Below, piece by piece: positions 10,481 to 21,827 of a stretch of 64,000 nucleotides of DNA. The notes under the pieces were generated by a model. It saw nothing but the letters and a program-made list of their open reading frames with translations. It was not told the origin of the DNA and made no database searches. Where the stretch lies: the NCBI GenBank assembly GCA_948144175.1, contig CANXME010000213.1:310001-374000 (forward strand), in the 5' to 3' direction. Source of the stretch: Closterium sp. NIES-65. Taxonomy: Eukaryota; Streptophyta; Zygnematophyceae; Desmidiales; Closteriaceae. The stretch's first letter is position 1, and every line of letters starts with the position of its first letter. Position numbers and translations under genes: made by a program.

Positions 10481-12030
10481 CACATGAGGGAGACCCGGAT
10501 GCACCAGACATCCCGACGCCGCGCTCTTATGCAGAGGCGATTTCAAGACCCTACTCCTCTCGATGGCAAACAGCCATGGACGCAGAGATGGCATCCTGGA
10601 AGTCCACAAGCACTTAGGTCGACGCAGTTCCCCCTCCTGGGGTGAACATAGTTGATGGCATGTGGATTTTCAGGGTGAAGCGGCCGCTGGGTTCTCCGCC
10701 TGCCTTCAAGGCTCGTTACGTTGCACGAGGCTTTAGTCAGCGACAGGGAGTTGACTACTTTCAGACCTTCTCCCCTACCCTGAAGATGACCACTCTTCCG
10801 TTGCTACTGCACGTCGCCGCTCAGCGTATCTACGAGCTTCGCTCTCTTGACTTCAGCACAACTTTCTTGCAAGGTAGCCTGCACGAGGAGATCTGGCAGC
10901 GCCCCCCACCTGTCTTCACTGGGTCGTTTCCTACAGGTACATAGTGGAGCCTCAAGCGGCCAGTCTACGGTCCCCGCCAGGTGCCTCGCGAGTGGCACAC
11001 CACACTGAGGACGACTCTTGCGGCTCTTGGGTTTGCTTCTTCTACTACTGACCCGTCGTTGTTCCTGCGCACCGACACTTCGCTGCCGCCGTTCTACATC
11101 CTCCGTACGTCGACAACTTGGTTTTTGCCACTACTAACACTTAGGCACTAGCCCTAGTGAAGTCGGAGCTGCAGAAGAGACACACGTCCACAGACCTGGG
11201 TGAGCTGTGCAGCTATTTTAGGTTGCAGATCATCCGGGATAGAGCACGGCGCACCATCACCTTGACTCATTCACACATGGTGCAGCAGGTCCTTCAGCGC
11301 TTCGGCTTCCGGTACTCCTCGCTACAGTCCACTCCTCTGCCTACCGAACACTCGCTCTCAACTCCACCTTTGGACTTGTTTGTAGAGCCGAATGGCCCGT
11401 ATCTAGAGCTTGTGGGCTGCCTCATGTTCTTGATGACCTGCTCTCGATTTGACCTTTCCTACCCTGGGAGGCCGCTAAGAGGGTGTTGCGCTACTTGTGC
11501 AGTACGTCGGGTATGGGGCTCGTGTTTGGAGGATGGGCTCCAGTTCTTCTCGTGTTTGGGTTGACGACTTGGCTACGAAGCGGTAGTCACAGGGTTGCAT
11601 ATTCAGCCTTGTCTCAGATTCTGTTTCTTGGCGGTCTACCCGCTTGTCTTCTGTTCTCAGATCCAGTTGTGAGGCTGAGATCTACGCAGGGGCCATGGAT
11701 GCGCAGGAGTTACGCTGGCTCACCTACCTGCTGACCGACTTGGGAGAGCGGCCTAGTTCTCCTCCAACTATGTACGTAAACAACAAGGCCATGATTGCCT
11801 TGTGTCCGGAGCACAGATTGGAGCACAAGATAAAGCACATTGCTCTGTGTTACTTCCTTGCTCAAGAGTTGGAGCAGCGTGGTCAGCTTCATCTTGGTTT
11901 CGTGGCCACTCGGGCCAACACTACTGATATACTCACCAAGGCATTTCAGCCTGGTGATCATCAGCGTTTATGTACCTTTTTAGGGGTTGTGCCTACTTTG
12001 CCTCACTTGCTCACTTCGCGATTTTGCTTA
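10481..12030 (+). pseudogene. pol: E3 reverse transcriptase-RNase H
   Basis: Heavily decayed RT: MDAEMASWKSTST then a stop, NIVDGMWIFRVKRP, FSQRQGVDYFQTFSPT and SLDFSTTFLQGSLHEEIW. The catalytic YVDD region near 11100 is destroyed by a frameshift. RNase H survives in part with SCEAEIYAGAMDAQELRWLTYLL and MYVNNKAMIALCPEH (Asp of the usual YVDNK is Asn) and the family end TDILTKAFQPGDHQR. Multiple nonsense codons fit an old copy. Confidence 0.85.
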
Positions 12031-12250
12031 TCCTGTGAGATAAATAATTATACCTGCATGCTTACTCTTGCTAGGTTGTGATCACTGTACTGCTTGTTCC
12101 CATTTAAATAACTCTACATGTGAACTTGCTTTGTGGCCTTTTGCTTGTGCTCAGAGTGTGTGGTGACTTTGTGATCCACCCTGAGCTTGCTTTGCTTTTC
12201 TTGACTGGTCTTGTGACATCTTGTTCTCCCCCACTTTGCCTATGGGAGTG

Positions 12251-12335
12251 TGTCAAACTATTATGTTGTGTATGTTGTGTAGGCTGTAGTGGGGTAGCCC
12301 ATATGGGGTACAACCCAATGAGGGTTAGTACTTGT
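12251..12335 (+). repeat. E3 3' LTR, left part
   Basis: First 85 bp of the E3 3' LTR (TGTCAAACTATTATG...TTAGTACTTGT), cut by E4. CTTGT at its end is the left copy of the E4 TSD. A PPT-like TATGGGAGTG lies just upstream. Confidence 0.9.
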
Positions 12336-12458
12336 TGTTAGAACCATATTGTAGGCTGTAGTGGGGTTGACAATATGGGGTACAGTATTGTTAGGTTTTG
12401 CCTATACAAGCATTGTACTGTCATGTTTCTAGTCATTCTTGTTTCATACTTTGTGACA
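12336..12458 (+). repeat. E4 5' LTR
   Basis: 123 bp, TGTTAGAACC...TTTGTGACA, with the family core TTGTAGGCTGTAGTGGGG. Confidence 0.92.
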
Positions 12459-13235
12459 TGGTTTCAGAGCAGGTTCATTAGTGGGAACGTTTTTTTACTG
12501 CCCTGCCCGAAGTACGCATTGCACTTGCCTCGCCTGCGCCGTCGCGCGCCCTGCCCTGCTGCCGCCCTTAGCGGCCCTGCCCTCGCGGCCCGTCGCGGCC
12601 CGTCGCGGCCTTACCCTAACGGCCCGTCGCGGCCCTGTTCTTGCCGCCGTTCGCGGCCCTGCCCTATCGCCACCCTTAGCGACCCACCCTAGCCGTCGTC
12701 GCGGCCCTACCCTACCGCCTTTCATCGCAGCCCTGCTCTCTGCCGCGCATCGCGGCCCTGCTCTCCGCCGCTCATAGCGGCCCTGCCCTGCTGCACCTTG
12801 TCGCGGCCCTACTCTCTGCTGCCCCGCCGCGGCCCTGACGCGGCCCTTACGCGGCCCTGACGCTGCCACGTCGCAGCCCTACCCTGCCAGCTCGTCGCGG
12901 CCCTGTCCTGCCAGTCGCGGCCCTGCCCTACTCCCACCCCTGGTGAGCGCCCGCCCTGCCAAGCGCGCCACTGCACACCTGAGTTCGCTTCCTGCATGCT
13001 TGAGCTCGTTTACCGCACACCTGAGTTCGCTTCCGGCACTCCTGAGCTCGCTTACCGCACACCTGAGTTCGCTTCCGGCACGCTTGAGCTCGTTTACCGC
13101 ACACCTGGGTTCGCTTCCAGTACACTTGAGCTCGTTTACCGCACACCTGTGTTCGCTTCCGGCACACCTAAGCTCGCTTACCGCACACCTGAGTTTGCTT
13201 CCCGAATCTCGGCTACTACTGCTGCTACTGCCGCC
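12459..13235 (+). repeat. E4 leader: PBS and two minisatellites
   Basis: PBS TGGTTTCAGAGCAGG and a weak stem (GTTC/GAAC). A GC-rich array with GCGGCCCTGCCCT cores runs from 12530 to 12950. A distinct 42-bp tandem unit (CGCACACCTGAGTTCGCTTC followed by a TTGAGCTCGTTTAC half) repeats about six times at 12965-13205, right up to the gag ATG at 13236. Confidence 0.82.
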
Positions 13236-14405
13236 ATGGCTAGCCCTAGTATACTTACCTTCGATGCTGAGGGTCGAGCAGTTGATTTCGAGGTCTAGGT
13301 CAATGATATGCAGCTGTTTCTGCAGTGTGACTCTAGAGACAGAATCTCACTGTTCGATCACACATCCGGCGTCTCTGTTGCACCTGCTGCCGATGCTGAC
13401 AGTGTAGTTCGCTCGCAGTGGTCCACGCGCGATGCTGCTGCTCGTCTTGCTGTTTGTAGTCACCTCCCGTCTGCTGAGCGCGCACATTTTAGCCAGTACA
13501 AGACTGCTCAGACTCTGTACGACACTGTTGTTGCGCGCTACTCCTCCCCTGCCACTGCTGCCCTTTGCCGCCTCATGCTGCTGTACCTATTCCCTGACCT
13601 AGCCCCTTTTGCCACAGTCGCTGACCTCATTACCCACCTCCGCACAAGTGACACCCGCTACCGCGCTGCGCTTCCTTCTGAATTGTGTGCCAAGAACCCG
13701 CCTCCTATGTACATCACCCTCTACTACCTCGTCAACCGGCTCCCTGACTCCCTTCGCTCGGTCAGGGACCACTTCCTCTCCCTTTGCCCCACCACGCTCA
13801 CCGTTGACCTCCTCAAGGAGCCCCTCCTTGCAGCTGAGAAGAGTATAGTCGCTGTAGGAGCCTCTCATGGTGACCCTCGTGCCCCTTTCTTTGAGGGGTG
13901 CTCCCCCGTCCCTCTTTTGCCCTCTGTTGCCTCCGCTGCTGCTGTCGACCTCGTTGGCACCGAGTCTGTCGGCGCTGCGTCTGCTCCTAGTGGGAGGCGC
14001 CGCAGCGGCAGGAGCAAGGAGGCAAGGGTGCTAGAGGGGATAACGGGGGCGGCGTTGGTGGCAGTGGAGGCGGCGGAGGGGGTGGGGGTGGAGGTGGGGG
14101 TGGTGGCGGGAGTGGGAGCTTCGGTAGCGGTGGTGGAGGTGGAGGCGGCGGAGGCAGCGGCAGTGGGGGTGGAGGTGGCGGCGGCGGCGGCGGCGGTGGG
14201 GGTGGCGGCGGCGGTGGTACTTGGCGGGGTGGCGTTGTGCAGCGGGGAGGCTTTGGCGGTGGTCAGCACCAGCAGCAGCAGCGCCCTCGTGAGACCCTAT
14301 CGCCCCAGCAGCTTTGTGGTTGGTACGCTGGGCGTGGGAGGTCTAGGGGTGCCGATCCCTTCACGTACATTCTCTGCACCGGCGTCCGCAGTGGAGAGAG
14401 GTGCG
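13236..14405 (+). pseudogene. gag: E4 gag, N-terminal part
   Basis: MASPSILTFDAEGRAVDFEV, then TAG at 13296-13298 where other copies have Trp. The remaining capsid-like region is intact (RSQWSTRDAAARLAV, LMLLYLFPDLAPF, ITHLRTSDTRYR, NPPPMYITLYYLVNRLPDS). A frameshift near 14017 hits the Gly-rich tract, and the frame returns near 14237 (QRGGFGGGQHQQQQ, SPQQLCGWYAGR). The first two ligand positions of the unusual knuckle appear as FTYILCTGVRSGERC before E5 interrupts the gene. The proline codons here are CCGCCTCCT, not a pure C run. Confidence 0.87.
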
Positions 14406-14537
14406 TGAGAAAACTGAAACGAGAATGAATGAACTATGAATGAATTGAGTACAAGTACTAACCCTAATTGGGTTATACCCCTTATAAGCTACCCCACTAT
14501 AGCCTACACAATATGCATAAACTACAATGTTCTCACA
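14406..14537 (-). repeat. E5 3' LTR
   Basis: 132 bp, TGTGAGAACATTG...TTTTCTCA on the minus strand. About 7 differences from the 5' LTR, counted by eye. PPT and CCCCCA/TGGGGG hairpin adjoin at 14538-14560. Confidence 0.92.
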
Positions 14538-14769
14538 CACCCCCATAGGCAAAGTGGGGGAGAACAAGGGGTCACAGGACCAGTCAAGCAAAGCAAAACA
14601 AAGCAAGCTCAGGGTGGATAAAAAAGTCACCACACATTCCGAGCACAAGTTCAAGGCCACAAGGCAAGTTCACATGCAGGATTACATGTATATATAAGGC
14701 TAGACAAGCAAGTGCAGAAGTATATATATATATGTAACAGTACAAGCAAGGTCAAGAGGTGAGCAAGTG

Positions 14770-16296
14770 AGGCAAGGTAGGCACAAGGCCCAGCTGAGTA
14801 CAGAAGCGCTGATGGTCACAAGGCGCAAGTGCCTTGGTGAAGATATCAGCACTGTGGGCCTCAGAGGCCACGTACGCAAGACGCAGCTGACCACCCTAAC
14901 GCAGCTGACCACCCTGCTCCAGCTCACGAGCAAGAAAGTAGCGAAGAGCAATCTGCTTTGTTCTGTGCTCCAGTCGCTGCTCTCGACACAGGGCCAGCAT
15001 GGCCTTGTTGTCTACGTACAGCACTGGAGGAGAACGAGGCGGCTCTCCAAGGTCAGTCAGCAGGTAGGTGAGCCAGCGAAGCTCCTGTGCAGCCATGGCC
15101 CCGGCGTAGATCTCAGCTTCACAACTGGAGCCGTGAACAGAAGACGAGCGAGTAGCCCGCCACGAAACAGAGCCGGAACCAAGGCTGAAGGTGTAACCCT
15201 GTGACGACCGCTGCGTGGCCTGGTCGTCCGCCTAAGAAGCGTCTGCGTGCCCAGTGAGGACCACTGGACTCCGCCCTCCAAGCACAAGCCCCATGCCCGA
15301 CGTACGGCACAAGTAGCGCAACACCCTCTTCGCTGCAGCCATGTGCTCCGGTCTGTGTCTCCCAGGAGCAACATAGCGTGCGAGAATGCTAAGAGGGTAT
15401 GCAAGGTCAGGTCGAGTGCAGGTCATCAGGTACATGAGGCAGCCAACAAGCTCTGGGTACGGGCCACTCGACTCTACGGACTCATCCGAAGGCAGAGCTG
15501 AGAGCGAGTGACGAGTAGGCAGAGGAGTGGCCTGAGGCGAGGAGTACGTGAAGCCGAAGCGCTGAAGGACCACCTGCACCATGTGTGACTGAGTCTGGGT
15601 AATGGTGCGCTGTGCTTTGTCCTGGGTGATCTGCAAGCCAAGGTAGCTGCGCAGTTCACCCAGGTCCGTGCACGTGTGTCTTTTCTGCAGCTCCGACTTC
15701 ACGTGGGCGAGTCCAGCAGTGTCAGTAGTGGCAAAGACCAAGTCGTCGACGTACACGAGGATGTAGAACGGCGGCAAAGAAGTGTCGGTGCGAAGAAACA
15801 GTGATGGGTCGGCAGTAGAGGGAGCAAACCCAAGAGCCGCAAGCGTAGTCCTCAGTGTGTCGTGCCACTCACGCGGTGCCTGGCAAAGACCGTAGACTGG
15901 CCGCCGGAGGCTCCACTGGGTGCCAGGAGGAAAAGTCACAGTGAAGCCAGGTGGGCGGCGCAGCCAGATCTCCTCGTGCAGGCAACCCTGCAAAAAAGCA
16001 GTGCTGAAGTCAAGAGAGTGGAGCTCGTAGTCGCGCTGAGCGGCTAGGTGCAGCAGCACCCAAAGAGTGGTCATCTTCGAGGTGGGAGAGAAGGTCTGAA
16101 AGTAGTCAACTCCCTGCCGCTGACTGAAGCCACGAGCCACGTACCGTGCCTTGAAGACAGGCGGGGAGCCCGGCGGCCGCTTCACCCTGAAAATCCACAT
16201 GCCACTGACTATGTTCGCCCCAGGTGGGGGAACCTCGTCAACGTAGGTGCCTGTGGACTTCCAGGAAGCCATCTCTGCGTCCATAGCTGCCTGTCA
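14770..16296 (-). pseudogene. pol: E5 reverse transcriptase-RNase H
   Basis: RT is open from MDAEMASWKSTGTYVDEV (16284) to the start of RNase H: FSQRQGVDYFQTFSPTSK, LHSLDFSTAFLQGCLHEEIW, LVYVDDLVFATTDTAG with an intact YVDD, and SHMVQVVLQRFGF. A TAG replaces the Trp after GHADAS near 15232. RNase H continues with SCEAEIYAGAMAAQELRW and LYVDNKAMLALCREQ, then a 17-bp tandem duplication around CAGCTGACCACCCT (14880-14912) changes the frame. Another TAG (complement of 16297-16299) sits before the RT core. Confidence 0.87.
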
Positions 16297-16575
16297 CTAA
16301 GAGGAGTAGGGACTCTCTATCGCCTCCGCGTAAGAGCGCGGAGTCGGGATGTCAAGTGCATCCGGGTCTCCCTCAGGGGTAAGCAGTATGGACACGAGAT
16401 GAGGTGAAGCAGCAGCCAGACACTGGAACTCCTCCAGCCTGTCCTCAAGTACAACCATGCCAAGGGCACACTCACCCCCGACAGACGGAGGACAGACAGA
16501 CGCAGACTCAGCGACAAGACTAGCAGCGTAGTCAAGACGATAGCGAGCAGCAAAGTCAACGAGCTCAGCAACGGT

Positions 16576-17890
16576 AACCCTGTGTGAAGGTGAAGGAGGC
16601 CGAAGCCGACGCGGTACCTGAGAGCGCAGTCGCACTGGCACCTAGAGCAGCAACCTCACCAGTACCTAAAGCAGTAGTCTCAATGCCCGGGTCGGGCGGA
16701 AAACACCGGTAACAGTCACCCTCATCACTAATAGTCACAGCATACATGGCAGCAAGAATAGCATCAAAGTCAAGGTCAACGACAGCTACTCCCGCCCTAG
16801 ATCGCTCACCCCAGCGGGGGATCTCAGTGGCCTCCGAGAACTGGTGACGCCAAGCGTCCGTCAGGCGGCCAAAGCAGCGCAGGGTGGGGTGTGCACCCCC
16901 ACACTGCTCACCCGCGCGGTTGCCGGTGCGTAGGACGTAGGTGCATGGACCGGTACCCCCACCACGCTGACGTGCCGCGTACCACTCACGGAGTTGCTGA
17001 GGGGGGGGGGGGATGTCCCGAGAACGCTGCTGCTGCTGCTGCTGCTGCTGGCGCTGACCACCACCGGAGCCGCCCCGCTGCGTAGCGCCATCCCGACCAG
17101 CTCCACCTCCTCCACCACCGCCTCCTCCACCTCCGCCACCACCGCCGCCTCCGCTCCCACCGCTACCGCCTCCGCCGCCTCCGCTGCCGCCACCGACACC
17201 TCCACCCCCGCCACCACTCCCACCGCCACCCCCACTTCCTCCGCCGCCTCCACTGCCACCTCTACCACCCCTGCTAGCTCCTCCAGCGCCCTTGCCCCCC
17301 TTGCCCTTGCCAGAGCGGCGTCTCCCACTGGGGGTAGACGCCGCACCGACCGACTCTAGACCAACGAGATCGGCGGCAGCAGCAGAGGCGACAGAGGGCA
17401 AAAGGGGGGAGGGGGAACACCCCTCAAAGATGGGGGTGCGAGGGTCACCACGAGAGGCTCCTACAGCAACTATGCTCTTCTCCGTTGCTAAGAGGGCCTT
17501 CTCGAGGAGGTCAACAGTGAGTGTAGTGGGACAGACTGAGAGGAACTGGTCTCTGACTACACGAAGGGAGTAAGGGAGGCGGGTGACTATGTAGTAGAGA
17601 GTGATGTACATGGGGGGGGGGTTCTTGGCGCAGAAGTCAGCAGGAAGCGCAACGCGGTAGCGAGTGTCACTAGTGCGGAGGTGCGTAATGAGGTCAGCAA
17701 CTGTGGGAAAGGCAGCAAGGTCAGGGAAGAGGTACGGTAGCATGAGGCGGCTCAGTGCAGCAGTGCCAGGGGAAGAGTAGCGCGCAACTACAACGTGGTA
17801 CAAGGTCTAAGCACTCTTGTACTGACTAAAGTGCGCGCGCTCAGTGGTAGGCAGGTGGCGACGCACAGCAAGACGTGCAGCAGCATCGCG
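16576..17890 (-). pseudogene. gag: E5 gag, lacking its N-terminus
   Basis: Open from about 17803: RYSSPGTAALSRLMLPYLFP, NPPPMYITLYYIVTRL with an in-frame 10-base C run, FEGCSPSPLLPSVASAAAADL, Gly-rich tract, poly-Gln, PPPPQQLREWYAARQ and the knuckle CTYVLRTGNRAGEQC..H..C. The first 80 or so residues seen in other copies are replaced by leader repeat. The frame ends just before where the protease Asp would be, at the deletion join (TFTQGYRC). Confidence 0.85.
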
Positions 17891-17904
17891 AGTGGCCACT
17901 GTGA

Positions 17905-18614
17905 GCAAACAGGGCGACGGGGCCGGGGCCGGGGCGCAGGTAGGGCGACGGGGCTAGGGCCGGGGCCGCAGGTGTGGCGACGGGGCCAGGGTCGCAGATG
18001 GGGCGACGGGACCGGGGTCGCAGGTAGGGCGACGGGGCCGGGGTCGGAGGTGGGGTGACGGGGCCGGGGTCGCAAGTAGGGCGACGGGGCCGGGGCTCAG
18101 GTAGGGCGACGGGGCCGGGGTCGCAGGTAGGGCAACGGGGCCGGGGTCGCAGGTAGGGCGACGGGGCCGGGGCGCAAGTAGGGCGACGGGGCCGGGATCG
18201 CAGGTAGGGCGACGGGGCCAGGGCGCAAGTAGGGCGACGGGGCCAGGGTCGCTGGTGGGGCGACGGGGCCGGGGTCGCAAGTAGGGCGACGGGGCCGGGG
18301 CGCAGGTAGGGCGACGGGGCCGGGGCGCACGTAGGGCGACGGGGCCGGGGTCGGAGGTGGGGCAACGGGGCCGGGGTCGCAAGCAGGGCGACGGGGCCGG
18401 GGCCGGGGCGCAGGTAGGGCGACGGGGCCGGGGCGCAGGTAGGGCGACGAATCAGAGGCCGCTAAGGCGGCGCGACTTGGCCGCTAGGGCGGCTCGACGA
18501 AGTCAGAGAGGAGAGCGCGACTCGGGCTGAGCGCGCTCCGGGCAGGAAAAAAAAAGACTTTCGACTTGGTGGGCCCTAGGCACAGTTCCCACGAGGGAGC
18601 CTGCTCTGATACCA
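17905..18614 (-). repeat. E5 leader minisatellite and PBS
   Basis: About 20 copies of a 17-26-bp GC-rich unit around AGGGCGACGGGGCCGGGG (17905-18450). The array has overrun the gag start. Beyond it lie a poly-T run, GGGCCCACC, an imperfect PBS hairpin (GCTCCC/GGGAAC, one mismatch) and PBS TGGTATCAGAGCAG (18614-18601). Confidence 0.85.
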
Positions 18615-18746
18615 TGAGAAAACTGAAACGAGAATGAATGAACTATGAATGAATTGGGTACAAGTACTAACCCTAATTGGGTTGTTCCCCTTATGGGCTA
18701 CCCCACTATAGCCTACACAATATGCATAAGCTACAATGTTCTGACA
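18615..18746 (-). repeat. E5 5' LTR
   Basis: 132 bp, TGTCAGAACATTG...TTTTCTCA on the minus strand, directly against the PBS. Confidence 0.92.
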
Positions 18747-20150
18747 ATGCGGTGGCCCGCACGCCACGCTCCGCTTTTTCGGCCGCCTGACTGACGCCTG
18801 GCGTGCACAGTTTCCTGACTCCACTGAGATCCCTCGCTGGGGTGATCTGCTTAAGTCAAAGGTGGCTATCTCCTTGCTGCTATGTATGCTGTCTCAATTA
18901 GTGCCGAGGGTGACTGTTACCTGTGTGTTCCGCCCAACCCGGGCATTGAGGCTGCTGCTCTAGGTGCTAGTGATTCTGCTGCTTCAGGTGCTGGTGAGGC
19001 TGCTCTCTCAGGTACCGTGTGGACTCAGACCTTGCACACTTTTACCCTTGACTCGAGTGCTTCCCGCTCCTTCTTTCTTGACTGTACCACACTCTCGCCG
19101 CTTAGTCGGCCAGTGGCAGTCTCTCTGGCTGACCCCTCTGGGGGTCCGGTCCTTGCACACTCCTCCACAGTCCTACCGTGTCCGGCGGTCCCGTCTGGCT
19201 CTCTGTCTGGCCTCCACCTCCCCTCATTCTCCACGAACTTGGTGAGTGGAGCTGACCTTCAAGACGCCTGGGTTGACCAATTCACTCCTGGAGGTCAGCG
19301 TGTGACCCACTGTTTGTGTACTCAGACGGGCCGGCACCTGCCCACGTTCACCCATCAGCGTGGGTCGAGCCTGTACACCCTGACTACCGGGTCTCCTCCC
19401 GTTTCTGCGTCTATTCAGGTAGCTACGTCAGTTCAGGTGTTTGCTGCAGCGTCCCGGTCTGGTCCTGAGTCTGCCCCCTGCTCGTGTCGCCTCCTGTCTC
19501 ACCAGACTCTTCTCTGGCACTACCGCCTTGGTCACCCCTCCCTGCCTCATCTCCAAGGCATAGCCTCCCGTGTCCTTGTCACTGGTCTTCCCCAGTCTCT
19601 CCCTCCCCTTCCTCCGGGGCCTGCCCCTACCTGCGTTCCTTGCGTCGAGGGGCGGGAGCGCGCCGCTCCTCACTCCTCCGAGTTTCCTCCGACGGAGGCT
19701 CCCCTGCAGACTCTTCACATGGACGTGTGGGGCCCAGCCCGCGTCCGTGGACAGGGTTATGAGCGCTACTTTCTGCTCGTCGTTAACGACAACTCGCGTT
19801 ACACCACCGTCTTCCCCTTGCTCCGCAAGGGTGGAGAGTTTTCCTCCGACCTTCTGCGAGCCTTCTGTCGTGAGGAGGGCATCTGCCAGACAATCACGCT
19901 TCCGGCCTCTCCACAGAAAAATGGGATTGCTGAGCGCCGCATTGGCATGGTCATGGACGTCGCTCGTACGTCCATGATCCATGCGGCTGCTCCCCTTTTT
20001 CTGTGGCCGTTCGCGGTTCACTACGCGGCGCGTCAGATCAAACTCCAGCCTCGATCTCCTTGCCGGATACCACACCTACTCTGCAGTGGACGGGGAAGGT
20101 TGGCGATGCGTCTGCGTTCCGTGTCTGGGGATCTTGAGCTTTCGTCTGCG
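18747..20150 (+). pseudogene. gag-pol: E4 gag C-terminus, protease and integrase
   Basis: Resumes after E5 with CGGPHATLRFFGRLTDAW (last knuckle Cys replaced by Phe). After a frame break the 18882 frame runs MYAVSISAEGDCYLCVPP, then the protease motif reads LDSSASRSFF, so the family DSGA is DSSA. Integrase has the zinc part (HQTLLWHYRLGHPSLP ... CVPCVEG) and MDVWGPARVRGQGYERYF. Sequence then jumps from FPLLRKGG to EFSSDLLRAFCREEG, losing the segment with the second catalytic Asp. QKNGIAERRIGMVMDVA keeps the Glu. A frameshift follows near 20060. Integrase would insert cDNA into the genome; this one cannot. Confidence 0.87.
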
Positions 20151-20152
20151 AC

Positions 20153-21495
20153 TTGTCTGCGGACAAGCTATCCTCCCGTGCTGTTCCCTGCGTTTTCCTT
20201 GGCTTCCTCCCTTACGTGCCTGGTTGGAAGTTTTACCACCCCACCTCGCGCCGTGTTCTGTCCTCTCAAGACGTCACCTTTGACGGGTCGGTTCCTTACT
20301 ACCATTTCTTCCCCTACCACACTGCCCCCCTCCCTCCCCCGCCGCTCATCCTTGCGCTAAATCCTCCCCCGGTAGACCCCCTCCCCGCTCAGGGTCCCGC
20401 CCCCTCAGGTGTGTCCCAGGTAGACGCAGTCGAGCCTGTCGAGGTAGTTGTTAACTCTGGTACTGCTAGGGGTGCTGAGACTGTGGGTGCCGAGTCTGGG
20501 GGTTCTGAGCCTGTGGGTGCCGAGTCTGGGGGTGCTGAGCCTGGGGGTGCAGAGCCTGCGGGTGCTGAGTCTAGGGGTGCTGAGACTGGGGGTACTGAGC
20601 CTAGGGTTGCTGAGTCTGGGGGTGCATAGCCTGAGGGTGCTGAGCCTGCGTGTGTGGAGTCTGGAGTTGCTGAGCGTGGCGGTCCTTCGGGGTGCTTCGT
20701 CCTGTCAGGAGCCACTCTCTCCACAGCAGCTGCGTGAGTGATTTGCTCGGCGCTGGAGCCGTGCTGCTGGAGCTGGTGGAACTACGGGCGCTAGAGGTCC
20801 TTTAGCTGCTGGAGGTCCTGCTGCTGCTGGAGGTTCTGGAGCCGCTTGCCCTGGAGGTGCTCGTCCTGGAGGTACTGGAGCTGCTGGGCCTGGGGGTGCT
20901 GCTGGTGCTGGAGTTGGCGGAGCTGCTGAAGCAGGTGCTGCTGCTGCTAGAGTTGGAGCTGCCATCGGGGGTGCTGGTTCTGTCCCTATTGGTTCTGGAG
21001 GCGCTGCGCGGCTGCGGCCATACTACATTCCGCTCCTTCAGCAGGTTCTTGGTCTTCCGCCTTCTACTAGCCCTACTCCTTCTTTAGAGTGTCCACCGCC
21101 TGTCCAGTCCGAGTCACAGTTACAGCCCGCCTCTCCATTGCCTGCTCCTTTTCCTTACATTGGTCCGACCGGAGGTCTTGGTGAGCAACGTGAGCCTGCG
21201 TCTTGTCCTGCGTCGCCTGTTCGTGCTGCTAGCGCTAGTCATCGTGGTTCGCGTCAGCGTCCTCCTCCTATCCTTGGCACGCACTATATGACTCTGCGCC
21301 CTTCCACTGCTCCACAGCGTGTCCCTCTACCCTCTCCTCCTGCGTCCTCTCTTCTTGCCCTTTCTGACCCAGAGTCAGAGTCCCTTCGTGCTCCTAGTCC
21401 TACTGTAACGCGTCTCCTGGCCACTGTTGTCACTGACCCTTCCTTCGAGCCCACTCCTGCATCTGCCTAAGTTGCTGAGCTTGTCGACTTTGCTG
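20153..21495 (+). pseudogene. pol: E4 integrase end and integrase-RT linker
   Basis: ADKLSSRAVPCVFLGF, YHPTSRRVLSSQDVTF, PPPVDPLPAQGPAPSGVSQ, then GAESGG repeats (20470-20640), the box SPQQLRE followed by a stop instead of Trp, a Gly/Ala-rich part shifted in frame, and the Pro/Ser part ending VAELVDFA at the E6 insertion (TGCTG). Confidence 0.75.
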
Positions 21496-21616
21496 TGAGA
21501 AAATGTGAACGAGAATGAATGACTAAGGAATGGAAGTGATACAAATATGCAACCCTGGAAATGTGTACCCCATATGGGCTACCCCACTATAGCCTACACA
21601 ATATTATAATTTGACA
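21496..21616 (-). repeat. E6 3' LTR
   Basis: 121 bp, TGTCAAATTATAAT...CATTTTCTCA on the minus strand, with the PPT hairpin (CCCCCA/TGGGGG) adjoining at 21617-21640. Confidence 0.93.
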
Positions 21617-21827
21617 CACCCCCATAGGCAAAGTGGGGGAGAACAAGGGGTCACAAGACCAGTCAGGCAAAGCAGACAAAGCTCAGGGTGGATCACAACG
21701 TCACCACACAGTCCGAGCACACGGTCAAGGCCACAAGGCCAGTTCACATGCAGGAGTACAGATATATATATATATAAGGCCAAACAAGCAAGAGCAGGTA
21801 TATATATATGTAAGAGTACAAGCAAGG

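Larger units (their letters stand above)
14406..18746 (-). mobile_element. E5: internally deleted short-LTR copia inside E4 gag
   Basis: Minus-strand element of 4341 bp with 132-bp LTRs at 14406-14537 and 18615-18746, PBS TGGTATCAGAGCAG and a PPT hairpin. Flanks are GTGCG and ATGCG, a TSD with one change; removing E5 restores the E4 gag reading GERCGGPH. A deletion joins the region just before the protease Asp to VAELVDF before RT (about 16575), removing protease and integrase. The start of gag is missing as well. Confidence 0.93.
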
